This document shows positions 41,809 through 50,602 of a stretch of 64,000 nucleotides of DNA, piece after piece. Every line of letters starts with the position of its first letter. The first letter of the stretch is position 1. Source of the stretch: Bacteroidaceae bacterium (GTDB lineage: Bacteria > Bacteroidota > Bacteroidia > Bacteroidales > Bacteroidaceae). A model generated the notes under the pieces. That model had not been told where the DNA came from, searched no databases, and worked only from the letters and a program-made list of their open reading frames with translations. Made by a program: the position numbers and the translations under genes. The DNA is taken from assembly GCA_017416805.1 (NCBI GenBank), contig JAFQBB010000011.1, positions 1 to 64,000 on the forward strand. Direction: 5' to 3'.

Positions 41809-43386
41809 TTACTGTACAAAGAGTTTTTTAATTCTCCCGTTAGTGTCGCGTACTAAATAAAATCCTTTTGATTGTGGAGTGTTAACCTGAATTCCACTGA
41901 TGTTATAATAGCTTTTGATTTTAATCAGGTTCCCTGCTTCTGTAGAATGTATATGCTGGCTTTGTCCGTCAGAGTGGAAAGCCGCTTTGATTACAGGGCT
42001 TGTGCCATTAGCCGCTAAGACATTTGTTAGTTCAATCGTTACTTCACCAGAGCCAAATTCTAACTCTTTTATAGGAATATAGACCAATAAATCAGAACTT
42101 ACATATGGGTCATCTTCTATGCGTAGTTCCTCTAAAGAATAGATGTGCTCTGCAATTGAGCCATTCTTTTGATAAGAAATCTTTGCTCCGCTGAAGGTCA
42201 GGAATTTTCCCGCTGAAATCCAAATCTCTATCTCTTCGGCATTATCAATATTGCTGCCAGGGGTTGGCATGAAGTCTGCGTAAATATTTATATCCATTGT
42301 CTCTATCAGATAAGAGAACAGGATGGTTCCGGTATTTCCCTCTACATTACTCTTCACGGGATGTCCATCTTTGTCGTAAATGTCCTTCAGGCTGATGCTG
42401 ACATAACGGTTTCCTTCGTCATCGGCAGGTACATCATTCAGCTGTATGCCTTGTACATTCCAGATAATTGTATCGCCTTTGATGCTATAAGGAACTTTGA
42501 TTTCTTTCCAGTTGCCTGCTTCGCGGTTGCCATAGCTTAAAGTTGCATTTTGTGCTTTACAAATGACAGAATCCGTAAATGTCAGGATTATAAGCCCCGC
42601 GTCATCTCCAGGCATGTAGTAACTTTTTAATTTCTCTTGATTATTTATACTTTCTAATTTTATAGCTCCTCCTGAGGCTTTCAGGGTTAAGATAATCTCT
42701 CCTTCGTATACATTCTGAGAATGGGTAGAAGATGCGATATTGCTGAGAACGAGTTTGAAAGTTTCTCCTTTGTTTAGTTTTCCGTCTTCCAATAATGATT
42801 CGTATGTGTCAGCCAGTTGTACTACGTAATTAGTGCCTAAGGTGTTATAGTCTTCGCTTGTGCGATAGTTGTTTACGGCTATAATTTCACCGTTGTTTAA
42901 TTGGATAGCGGTCTTTATGGAGGCGGCATTCACGGCTACGTTGAAAGAAATAGTGACATCTCCGTCCTGAAATGTGGTTCGGTAGGTACTTCCGTCAGCT
43001 AATGATGTGGATGCCACTTTTATGGGTAAATAGGGCTTGCCTTCTACAAAAGACGGGGTCATTGTGATGCTGTCTCCCCAAGTGGTGGTATTATAAAAGG
43101 TGTATGTTTCTCCTGCTTGTATTCCTTGTATGCACTGTTTGTCAAAGAGGGGGATTGGTCCATTCTGGTCAAAAATCCTTAAAGGTTTGGACATATTGAG
43201 GTAAAGTACTCCATCTGTTTCGGATTGAAACGTAAAAAAGGCATTGGAGAAGTCTCTTGGAAAAAGATAACATTCACCTGCTTTGATTGGAATTGGAGTG
43301 TCCTGTGTTGCTCCTGCAAGTGGAATTTGTGCGCTGAGGCTAATTATGCAGAAAAGGGCGGTCAATACGGTCGATATCTTTTTCAT
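41809..43386 (-). CDS. secreted beta-rich protein with T9SS-like C-terminal sequence
   Basis: 525 residues with signal peptide MKKISTVLTALFCIISLSAQ. I do not recognise the body, which is a series of beta-sandwich-like segments (TFQSETDGVLYLNMS, DVTISFNVAVNAAS, AGLIILTFTDSVICKAQN) suggesting several Ig-like domains. The last ~35 residues read YYNISGIQV ... KGFYLVRDTNGRIKKLFVQ, which matches the pattern of type IX secretion C-terminal domains (YdlsGr ... kGiYiv ... Kv.v). It may be surface-exposed or secreted. The next gene downstream is a PorT-like barrel. Confidence 0.7.
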   Translation of the reverse strand: MKKISTVLTALFCIISLSAQIPLAGATQDTPIPIKAGECYLFPRDFSNAFFTFQSETDGVLYLNMSKPLRIFDQNGPIPLFDKQCIQGIQAGETYTFYNTTTWGDSITMTPSFVEGKPYLPIKVASTSLADGSTYRTTFQDGDVTISFNVAVNAASIKTAIQLNNGEIIAVNNYRTSEDYNTLGTNYVVQLADTYESLLEDGKLNKGETFKLVLSNIASSTHSQNVYEGEIILTLKASGGAIKLESINNQEKLKSYYMPGDDAGLIILTFTDSVICKAQNATLSYGNREAGNWKEIKVPYSIKGDTIIWNVQGIQLNDVPADDEGNRYVSISLKDIYDKDGHPVKSNVEGNTGTILFSYLIETMDINIYADFMPTPGSNIDNAEEIEIWISAGKFLTFSGAKISYQKNGSIAEHIYSLEELRIEDDPYVSSDLLVYIPIKELEFGSGEVTIELTNVLAANGTSPVIKAAFHSDGQSQHIHSTEAGNLIKIKSYYNISGIQVNTPQSKGFYLVRDTNGRIKKLFVQ

Positions 43387-43718
43387 CTTTTTTTTTATTT
43401 TTGATAAATAAGAATGATATTTGCTTTTTCTCTATACACAAAGAGTAATTTTATGTTTAGAGGTGATTGCAAATATAGGGAAAAATTATAATATGTCGAT
43501 GGTTTTATCCCTTTTTTTTGTTATAAGGGAGATCTATAGGAATTGGTTTTTACATTTATTCAAGTTGCTTCTCTGCTTGAATGCTTTGCTTGTCTTTTTG
43601 AACTTCCTTTCTTATCTCCTTGATACGTAGTCCGCTACGCATCTTCGCAGACAAGGAGGAATTTCTCTTAAATCCGAGCAAATCCTCGCAAGCTAATTTA
43701 TAGAACTTCCCATAAGAT
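43387..43718. other. gene-free stretch with a stem-loop
   Basis: I see no credible gene here. At 43616-43658 CTCCTTG and CAAGGAG enclose a second stem (TACGTAG with CTACGCA, one mismatch), forming a compound hairpin. The rest has no recognisable feature. Confidence 0.6.
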
Positions 43719-43776
43719 AAGCACGAATATAAGACTTATACATTGTTGAATGTTGTAAATCCGTATATTCGTGCTT
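43719..43776 (-). terminator. hairpin downstream of fumarase
   Basis: AAGCACGAATATA (43719-43731) and TATATTCGTGCTT (43764-43776) are perfect 13-bp arms around a 32-nt loop, 24 bp after the fumarase stop on the minus strand. Confidence 0.6.
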
Positions 43777-43799
43777 GTAAGGTTTAATTAGGATATTGG

Positions 43800-45440
43800 T
43801 TATTTACAACTGCAAGTGGGCTTGATTTGTTTGAAGAAATCATTGCCCTTGTCATCAACCAGAATGAAAGCGGGGAAGTCCTCTACCTCAATCTTCCAAA
43901 TGGCCTCCATTCCCAACTCGGGATATTCCACACACTCGATACTCTTGATATTGTTTTGTGCCAGGATAGCAGCAGGTCCACCTATAGAACCCAGATAGAA
44001 TCCACCATGCTTCTGACATGCATCGGTCACACACTGGGCGCGGTTACCCTTGGCCAACATCACCATACCGCCACCATGACTTTGGAACAAATCCACATAA
44101 GAATCCATACGACCGGCAGTAGTGGGTCCCATTGAACCACAAGCCATACCGGCAGGAGTCTTGGCTGGACCAGCATAATAGATAGGATGATCTTTCATAT
44201 ATTGGGGCATCTCTTCGCCACGGTCAAGACGCTCTTTCAACTTGGCATGGGCGATATCACGACCTACGATAATGGTTCCATTCAACGACAGACGGGTTGA
44301 TACAGGATATTTGCTCAACTCCTTCAATACCTCACTCATAGGTTGGTTCAGGTCAATACGGACAGCTTCGCCTTCGCCAGCCTTGCGCAATTCTTCAGGA
44401 ATCAGGCTACCCGGATTATCATCCAACTTCTCAATCCAAATACCATCCTTGTTAATCTTACATTTGATGTTACGGTCTGCCGAACAGCTGACACCCATAC
44501 CAACCGGACAAGAAGCACCATGACGGGGCAACCGGACAATGCGTACATCATGAGCAAAGTATTTTCCTCCAAACTGCGCACCAAGGCCTATTTTGTGAGC
44601 TTCGGCCAACACTTGCTTCTCCAATTCTATATCACGGAAAGCACGTCCGCCTTCGTTACCTGTAGTGGGCAAATTGTCATAATAATGTGTAGAAGCCAGT
44701 TTTACGGTCAACAGGTTCTTTTCAGCAGATGTACCACCAATAACAAAAGCAATATGATAAGGAGGACAAGCTGCTGTACCTAATGTCTTCATCTTCTCCA
44801 CCAAGAAAGGAACCAGCGTAGCCGGATTCAGCAGAGCCTTTGTTTCTTGGAACAGGTAAGTCTTGTTGGCTGAACCGCCACCCTTGGTTACACACAAGAA
44901 CTTGTATTCCATGCCTTCCGTAGCTTCCAAGTCAATTTGTGCAGGCAAGTTACATTTAGTATTCACCTCGTCATACATGTTCAGCGGAGCATTCTGTGAA
45001 TAACGCAAATTCTCCTCTGTATATGTCTTGAATACACCCAATGACAGGGCCTCTTCATCGCAATAGCCTGTCCATACCTGCTGACCTTTCTCTCCATGAA
45101 TGATAGCTGTTCCTGTATCCTGACAAAGAGGAAGTTTGCCTTTGCACGCCACTTCTGCATTGCGCAAGAAAGTAAGCGCTACATACTTGTCATTGTCACT
45201 TGCTTCGGGATCGGACAGAATCTTGGCTACCTGCTCGTTGTGCTCACGACGGAGCAAGAACGAAACATCACGGAAAGCTGCATTAGCCATAGCTGTCAAC
45301 CCCTCCTTTTCAATTTTCAAAATGGGAGTTCCCTCAAATTCGCTGACAGATACATAATCTTTTGTCAGCAGGTAATACTGTGTATCATCTTTCTCGATAG
45401 GGAAAGGGTGCTGATACTTGAATGTTACATTTGTTGCCAT
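43800..45440 (-). CDS. class I fumarate hydratase (iron-sulfur)
   Basis: 546 residues, the length of the single-chain FumA/FumB type. Likely [4Fe-4S] cysteines lie in [29 protein letters not shown] and the [16 protein letters not shown] region. The C-terminal domain ([18 protein letters not shown]) is the beta-subunit part. It interconverts fumarate and malate, used in Bacteroides mainly for fumarate formation on the reductive branch to succinate. It is oxygen-sensitive in this family. Located just after tRNA-Phe and its terminator. Confidence 0.95.
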   Translation of the reverse strand: MATNVTFKYQHPFPIEKDDTQYYLLTKDYVSVSEFEGTPILKIEKEGLTAMANAAFRDVSFLLRREHNEQVAKILSDPEASDNDKYVALTFLRNAEVACKGKLPLCQDTGTAIIHGEKGQQVWTGYCDEEALSLGVFKTYTEENLRYSQNAPLNMYDEVNTKCNLPAQIDLEATEGMEYKFLCVTKGGGSANKTYLFQETKALLNPATLVPFLVEKMKTLGTAACPPYHIAFVIGGTSAEKNLLTVKLASTHYYDNLPTTGNEGGRAFRDIELEKQVLAEAHKIGLGAQFGGKYFAHDVRIVRLPRHGASCPVGMGVSCSADRNIKCKINKDGIWIEKLDDNPGSLIPEELRKAGEGEAVRIDLNQPMSEVLKELSKYPVSTRLSLNGTIIVGRDIAHAKLKERLDRGEEMPQYMKDHPIYYAGPAKTPAGMACGSMGPTTAGRMDSYVDLFQSHGGGMVMLAKGNRAQCVTDACQKHGGFYLGSIGGPAAILAQNNIKSIECVEYPELGMEAIWKIEVEDFPAFILVDDKGNDFFKQIKPTCSCK

Positions 45441-45492
45441 AATATACGATTTAGATTTATGTCATTCTCTTCTTTTTTTTCTTGATTGAAAC

Positions 45493-45528
45493 AAAAAAAA
45501 CGCTGCAACCTTCTCCAGTTACAACGTT
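45493..45528 (-). terminator. terminator of tRNA-Phe
   Basis: On the minus strand AACGTTGTAAC pairs (with two G-U pairs) with GTTGCAGCGTT, followed by eight T. It ends 20 bp after the tRNA. Confidence 0.8.
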
Positions 45529-45547
45529 TTGTCACATTTTGCATTTG

Positions 45548-45620
45548 TGGTGCCACCAGGAATCGAACCGGGGACACAAGGATTTTCAGTCCTTTGCTCT
45601 ACCAACTGAGCTATGGCACC
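45548..45620 (-). tRNA. tRNA-Phe (anticodon GAA)
   Basis: 73 nt on the minus strand: acceptor GGTGCCA with TGGCACC, D-arm GCTC/GAGC, anticodon loop CTGAAAA giving GAA, T-arm CCCCGGTTCGATTCCTGG. The full 3' CCA is not encoded. Confidence 0.96.
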
Positions 45621-45636
45621 TTTTTGTTTGCGGGTG

Positions 45637-45668
45637 CAAAGGTAGGTAATGTTTTTGATATAGCCAAA
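45637..45668 (-). promoter_or_regulatory. promoter of tRNA-Phe
   Basis: TTTG (45665-45668), 20 nt, TACCTTTG (45637-45644) on the minus strand, the same -7 octamer as at tRNA-Gln. It is 17 bp upstream of the tRNA. Confidence 0.85.
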
Positions 45669-45728
45669 CTTTTTCAGGAAATATTTCGGATAATAGTATA
45701 AAAAAGATACTTGGCAGATAAAAAACTG

Positions 45729-45775
45729 AGCATTCGAACACTATTCGGACAATATTCTGACAGCATTCGAATGCT
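45729..45775 (-). terminator. hairpin terminator downstream of thiL
   Basis: AGCATTCGAA (45729-45738) and TTCGAATGCT (45766-45775) pair perfectly; the minus strand then reads CAGTTTTTTA. It lies about 15 bp after the thiL stop, and the ATTCGAA-like motif is reiterated in the loop. Confidence 0.75.
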
Positions 45776-45789
45776 TTTAGACAATCCGT

Positions 45790-46833
45790 TTATTCTTCTT
45801 TGAGTGGATTCCAACCTTGAGCTTTCAGTTCAAATTCTTGTCCGTCTCGGGTGATGAGGCCACAACCAAGTTCTTCTTTTGTGATGTGACCGATAAGTTT
45901 CACCCCTTCCATCTTGGAAACTTTTTCGTGGTCTGCAATAGGAACAGTAAATACCAGTTCATAATCCTCACCGCCATTAAGAGCACATGTGGTTACATTC
46001 ATATTCAGTTCCTCGGCCATGACAGCTGTCTGGTAATCTATAGGCAGATGCTCTTCATAGATTCGGCATCCCACTTTGCTTTGTGTGCATATATGCATCA
46101 GTTCACTGGACAATCCATCGCTGATGTCCATCATGGCAGTAGGTTTGATACCAGCTTCAGCTAACTTCTGAATGATGTCGCGTCGGGCTTCGGGCTTCAA
46201 CTGGCGCTCCAATAGGTATTCTTTGCCAGCAAAGTCGGGTTGCGCCTCTTTTTGTCCTTTGAATACACTTTTTTCGCGCTCCAACAGTTGTAATCCCATG
46301 TATGCGGCCCCTAAGTCTCCGGTTACGCAGATAAGGTTTGTTTCTTTAGCTCCGTTCCGATAGACAATATTTTCCTTGTGAGCCTCACCTATACAAGTGA
46401 TGCTGATGGCCAATCCGGTAAGACTGGAGGTTGTGTCACCTCCTACAATATCTACTTTATGTTGTTCGCAAGCCAGCCGGATTCCATCGTAAAGGTCTTC
46501 TACATCTTCAATACAGAAGCGTTTGCTCAGGGCCAATGAGACGGTGAGCTGTCGGGGCGTACCGTTCATGGCGTAGATATCGCTAAGATTTACCATGGCG
46601 GCTTTGTATCCCAAATGTTTCAAGGGGACGTATGTAAGATCAAAGTGTACACCCTCCATCAGCATGTCGGTAGTGACCAATATTTCACTCTCTGTGGGGT
46701 AGGAGAGTACGGCACAATCATCACCCACACCATAAAGGGTTGACTGGTTACGGTTCTTCAGATCGTCTGTCAGTCGGCGGATTAAGCCAAATTCGCCAAT
46801 AGTGGCTATTTCTGTTCTTTGTTGTTCGTTCAT
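45790..46833 (-). CDS. thiL: thiamine-monophosphate kinase
   Basis: 347 residues. ATP/Mg-binding motifs of ThiL are present: YGVGDDCAVLSY, VTTDMLMEGVHFD, NLSDIYAMNGTPRQL, VGGDTTSSLTGLAIS and MMDISDGLSSELMHIC. It phosphorylates thiamine monophosphate to thiamine diphosphate, the last step of cofactor synthesis. It is the last gene of a series thiL, purine nucleoside phosphorylase, lpxK, sppA, cca (read from right to left), 18 bp after the phosphorylase gene. Confidence 0.95.
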   Translation of the reverse strand: MNEQQRTEIATIGEFGLIRRLTDDLKNRNQSTLYGVGDDCAVLSYPTESEILVTTDMLMEGVHFDLTYVPLKHLGYKAAMVNLSDIYAMNGTPRQLTVSLALSKRFCIEDVEDLYDGIRLACEQHKVDIVGGDTTSSLTGLAISITCIGEAHKENIVYRNGAKETNLICVTGDLGAAYMGLQLLEREKSVFKGQKEAQPDFAGKEYLLERQLKPEARRDIIQKLAEAGIKPTAMMDISDGLSSELMHICTQSKVGCRIYEEHLPIDYQTAVMAEELNMNVTTCALNGGEDYELVFTVPIADHEKVSKMEGVKLIGHITKEELGCGLITRDGQEFELKAQGWNPLKEE

Positions 46834-46851
46834 TGTCCTGTTATTTACTTT

Positions 46852-47661
46852 TCATTCTTCATTTATCAAATCCTTCATTATTGCAGTCATGCGTGGTTGG
46901 GCTGCATCGGCGGCTTTTTGCACATCTTCGTGGCTTACTTCCACAATTTTTCCTTCTACTCCCAAGTCGGTGATGACAGAGATGCCGAATACCTTCATGC
47001 CGCAATGATTGGCTACGATGACCTCGGGAACGGTGGACATTCCTACAGCATCAGCTCCCCAACGGGCAAACATGCGATACTCTGCCGGTGTTTCATAAGT
47101 AGGGCCTTGCGTACCTATATATATACCTTCGCGCACGATAATTCCCTTTTTGGCTGCTATTCTTTTAGCGCGTTCTATGAACTTGCGGCTGTAGGCTTCG
47201 CTCATGTCTGGAAATCTGGGTCCATAGTAGATGTTCTTGCCACGCAATGGATGTTCGGGAAAAAAATTGATATGGTCGGTGATAATCATCAGATCTCCAA
47301 TTTCGAAGGTTGGGTTTGTTCCTCCGGCTGCGTTGGAAACAAAAAGATTCTTGATTCCCAGTTCATGCATCACTCTGACAGGAAAGGTAACCTCTTTCAT
47401 GTTGTATCCCTCGTAGTAATGAAAGCGTCCCTGCATGGCCATTATTTCTTTCTTTCCTAACCGCCCGAAAATGAGTTTCCCTGAATGTCCTTCAACGGTA
47501 GATACGGGGAAATTGGGTATTTCCTCGTAACGGATCTCATAAGTGTCGGTAAGTTCATTTACCAATTTGCCCAGTCCGCTGCCCAATATGACAGCTGTTT
47601 CAGGAGCGGTGTGCATCCTTGCTCTGATGAAGGATGCTGTTTCTTGAATTTGCTCTAACAT
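46852..47661 (-). CDS. purine-nucleoside phosphorylase (family 2, trimeric type)
   Basis: 269 residues. Key patterns: VILGSGLGKLVNE, VEGHSGKLIFGR (phosphate binding), GRFHYYEGY, FVSNAAGGTNPTFEIGDLMII, GTQGPTYETPAEYRMF and GADAVGMSTVPEVIVANHCGM. It splits purine nucleosides with phosphate to base and ribose-1-phosphate. Its 5' end overlaps the 3' end of lpxK by 62 bp in another frame. A later start would remove part of the conserved N-terminal helix, so the overlap is probably real. Confidence 0.94.
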   Translation of the reverse strand: MLEQIQETASFIRARMHTAPETAVILGSGLGKLVNELTDTYEIRYEEIPNFPVSTVEGHSGKLIFGRLGKKEIMAMQGRFHYYEGYNMKEVTFPVRVMHELGIKNLFVSNAAGGTNPTFEIGDLMIITDHINFFPEHPLRGKNIYYGPRFPDMSEAYSRKFIERAKRIAAKKGIIVREGIYIGTQGPTYETPAEYRMFARWGADAVGMSTVPEVIVANHCGMKVFGISVITDLGVEGKIVEVSHEDVQKAADAAQPRMTAIMKDLINEE

Positions 47662-48730
47662 ATCCGGTGATGTATTTGTTGAATGATTCTTGTTGTCCTT
47701 GCAGGATATTTATCTCTACAGGCAATACGTAGATTGCGGTTTTCAGTTCTTCATCCAGTTGCGGATGTCCGAGAAGTCGTGTCGCATCCTTTTCTGTAGT
47801 GACTATAATCTTTTTCCCCTCTCCCATTTGGCCAAATCTTCTTCTGACAGTTTCCATGTCTTTATTTGAGAAGTTGTGATGGTCGGGGAAACTTATGGCT
47901 TCGATATGTTGGGTGTACTCCCTCAAATCTATCTTCAACTGGTCGGGCGATGCGATACCTGTCAGTAACAGTACTTTCTCGTCTTTCCCTAATGACTCCA
48001 GCGGGCGTGCGGGAAGTCCGTTGTTGGGGCAAAGTGGAGTCAGCTGCCCGTATGTGAGAGTGGAGAAATAGAGTTTCTGATATGGATACAGATCCATGTG
48101 CTTGCTGATAATCCGGTAATCCATCGGTTTGATGTCGTGCGGACATTTGGTGACGATGACAATGTTGGCCCGATTTTTGCCTCTTTCCGGTTCGCGCAAT
48201 CGGCCTGCAGGAAGTAGTGCATCTTCGCCTATCATGCGGTGATAGTCAACAAGCAGTATGTTGATACCCGGCTTTACATAGCGGTGCTGGTAGGCATCGT
48301 CCAAAAGTACGACTTCCACTTCGGGGGTAATCCCTGGTTCACAAAGGCGGGCAATTCCTCGCCGGCGGTCGGCATCGACGGCCACGTGTACCTGTGGATG
48401 TTTCTGCTTCATTTGGAACGGTTCGTCACCAATTTGCTCCATCGGTGTGTCGGGCGTGGCCAATACGAATCCTTTTGATTTCCGTTTGTATCCACGGCTG
48501 AGTACTGCCACCTGAAATTCTTTTTGCAGTAACTTTATCAAGTATTCGGTATGCGGTGTTTTGCCAGTACCTCCTACAGTAATGTTCCCGATACAGATTA
48601 CGGGCACATCGAAACTTTGTGAACGCAGGATGTTTAAATCAAACAGTTGGTTGCGCAGGTTTACCCCTATCCCATAAAGGAACGAGAAAGGGTATAGCCA
48701 TTTGTTTATTTTGATAAGGTCATTTTCCAT
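47600..48730 (-). CDS. lpxK: tetraacyldisaccharide 4'-kinase
   Basis: 376 residues. The Walker A loop is GNITVGGTGKTPHTEYL, the DxD-like catalytic region is VLLDDAYQHRYV, and a short N-terminal membrane-associated helix is present (LYPFSFLYGIGVNLRN). It phosphorylates the lipid A disaccharide on the inner face of the inner membrane. The last ~20 residues overlap the phosphorylase gene. It follows sppA by 51 bp. Confidence 0.95.
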   Translation of the reverse strand: MENDLIKINKWLYPFSFLYGIGVNLRNQLFDLNILRSQSFDVPVICIGNITVGGTGKTPHTEYLIKLLQKEFQVAVLSRGYKRKSKGFVLATPDTPMEQIGDEPFQMKQKHPQVHVAVDADRRRGIARLCEPGITPEVEVVLLDDAYQHRYVKPGINILLVDYHRMIGEDALLPAGRLREPERGKNRANIVIVTKCPHDIKPMDYRIISKHMDLYPYQKLYFSTLTYGQLTPLCPNNGLPARPLESLGKDEKVLLLTGIASPDQLKIDLREYTQHIEAISFPDHHNFSNKDMETVRRRFGQMGEGKKIIVTTEKDATRLLGHPQLDEELKTAIYVLPVEINILQGQQESFNKYITGYVRANSRNSILHQSKDAHRS

Positions 48731-48781
48731 CAGCTCGGATATTTTGAAGTTCTGTCACTCATTGCCTGTCGTTCTTACTCG

Positions 48782-50602
48782 TTACAGCTTGATGTTCGGA
48801 TCCAAACTGATTCGTGCCTGTATGTGATTGCTTCGGAGCAGATTGTTGGCAAAATTCATGAATTCATAATATTTGCCTCCTGTTGCTCTCAGTCGGGCAT
48901 TGATGTAATTGTCTTTGCCATCTTCCATCAGGTTGGCAAATAGGCCGGGCTGTTCGGGATATGATAACACTGTATATGCATCTGTTCCCGCTTTGAAGGC
49001 TGCGGCTTGTAAGGCTTCATTCATACCCCCCAATTTATCTACAAGGCCCAGTTCTAATGCCATGGTTCCCGTCCATACACGTCCTTCTGCCACTTGGCGC
49101 AAGGCTTCAATGCTCATTCCTCGTCCGTCGGCACAGCGCTTTACGAACAGGTCATACCCTTTGTTTATGGTGTTCTGTAGTATTTTTTTCTCGCTTTCGT
49201 TCATTGGGCGGACAGGAGTTCCGATGTCTGAATAGCGATTGGTCTTCACTACGTCAAAGTCCAGCCCTAATTTGTCACTCAGCAGGTTCTGCATGTCGGG
49301 TACCATGCCGAATATTCCGATAGAACCTGTCAAGGTGGTCGGCTCTGCAAAAATGCTGTCGGCTGCACACGAAATGTAGTATCCGCCCGAGGCAGCCATA
49401 CCTCCCATGGAGACAATGACTGGTTTCTTGGCTTTCAGTTTCACCACCTCATTCCATATCTGTTCGGAAGCAAAAGCGCTTCCTCCCGGTGAGTTCACTC
49501 GTAGCACCACCGCCTTCACATTCTTGTCCTCCCGCAAGCGGCTGAGGTCTGCAATCACTTTTGAACCGGCAATGACCTCTTGGCCTCCATACAGGCCGTC
49601 CAATGCTTCATCCGTAATCTCTCCTGTGGCATAATATACGGCAATGATGTTTCCACTCTTGTCCAATGGGACATTGCGTTGCACGTTTGTCATCTCTGTC
49701 AGATCCAGTGTGTTTAGTGGTTCGTCGTCTCCCATTCCGGTCAGTTGCTTCAGGTAAGCTTTTACCCCGTCCATATAGAGTAGGGTGTCGGCAAGCCCGC
49801 ACTCTACCAGTCCTTCTGCCGGACCGAGTGTGACCATCTGGTCGGCATAATCGTTCAGCAGATTGCTTGTCAGGCCGCGCGATACGGCTACATCCGTTGT
49901 CAGTTGTTCCCACATGGAAACCAGATAAGCCTCTACCTGTTCGCGATTGGCGGTGCTCATCTTTTTTTCAGTGAAAGGCTCTACGGCCGATTTGTAAGTC
50001 CCCACCTTGAATATTTGCATCTTCACGCCAAGTTTTTCCAACAGACCTGTATAGAATACCGGTTGTGCGCTCAGACCGCTCCATTCTATCGTGCCTTGAG
50101 GATTCAGTATCACTTTGTCAGCCACACTGCACAGGTAGTATTCCCCTTGTGTATAGTTGTCACCGTATGCTATGATGAATTTGCCACTTTCTTTAAAATC
50201 CTCCAAGGCTTGGCGCATTTCTTGCCACGTTGCCATCGAGGCTCCCTCTGTCATTCCAGTCTCAATGTATATGCCTCGGATACGGTCATCATTTTTTGCC
50301 TTTTTGATGGATTTTAGAATCTCGTCCAATCCCATGCTTTCGTATTCGCCACCTAGCAGCATGGCCATAGGGTCGTCAATGGCACGCTCTTTCAGTGGTT
50401 TGTCCAGTCTCAACACAAATACAGAGTTTGATTTTACTGGTGTTTCTTGTTCCGAGGCTGCAATCAAACCGAATAGCGATACGATGCCCATGAAAAAGAA
50501 TACGACTCCTGTCAAGACAAGTCCCGTAACGGTAGCCAATGTGAATTTAATAAAATCTTTCATTGTTAAATTATTCTGTTTAGTTTTCTTATCATTCTTC
50601 AC
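48782..50602 (-). CDS. sppA: signal peptide peptidase SppA, 67K type
   Basis: 606 residues, the long form with two tandem S49 domains. A membrane helix near the N-terminus (FTLATVTGLVLTGVVFFFMG) anchors it. The general-base lysine is in GTYKSAVEPFT (N-terminal domain) and the nucleophile serine in GGMAASGGYYISCAAD (C-terminal domain). It degrades cleaved signal peptides in the membrane. Its start overlaps the cca stop by 11 bp. Confidence 0.95.
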   Translation of the reverse strand: MKNDKKTKQNNLTMKDFIKFTLATVTGLVLTGVVFFFMGIVSLFGLIAASEQETPVKSNSVFVLRLDKPLKERAIDDPMAMLLGGEYESMGLDEILKSIKKAKNDDRIRGIYIETGMTEGASMATWQEMRQALEDFKESGKFIIAYGDNYTQGEYYLCSVADKVILNPQGTIEWSGLSAQPVFYTGLLEKLGVKMQIFKVGTYKSAVEPFTEKKMSTANREQVEAYLVSMWEQLTTDVAVSRGLTSNLLNDYADQMVTLGPAEGLVECGLADTLLYMDGVKAYLKQLTGMGDDEPLNTLDLTEMTNVQRNVPLDKSGNIIAVYYATGEITDEALDGLYGGQEVIAGSKVIADLSRLREDKNVKAVVLRVNSPGGSAFASEQIWNEVVKLKAKKPVIVSMGGMAASGGYYISCAADSIFAEPTTLTGSIGIFGMVPDMQNLLSDKLGLDFDVVKTNRYSDIGTPVRPMNESEKKILQNTINKGYDLFVKRCADGRGMSIEALRQVAEGRVWTGTMALELGLVDKLGGMNEALQAAAFKAGTDAYTVLSYPEQPGLFANLMEDGKDNYINARLRATGGKYYEFMNFANNLLRSNHIQARISLDPNIKL

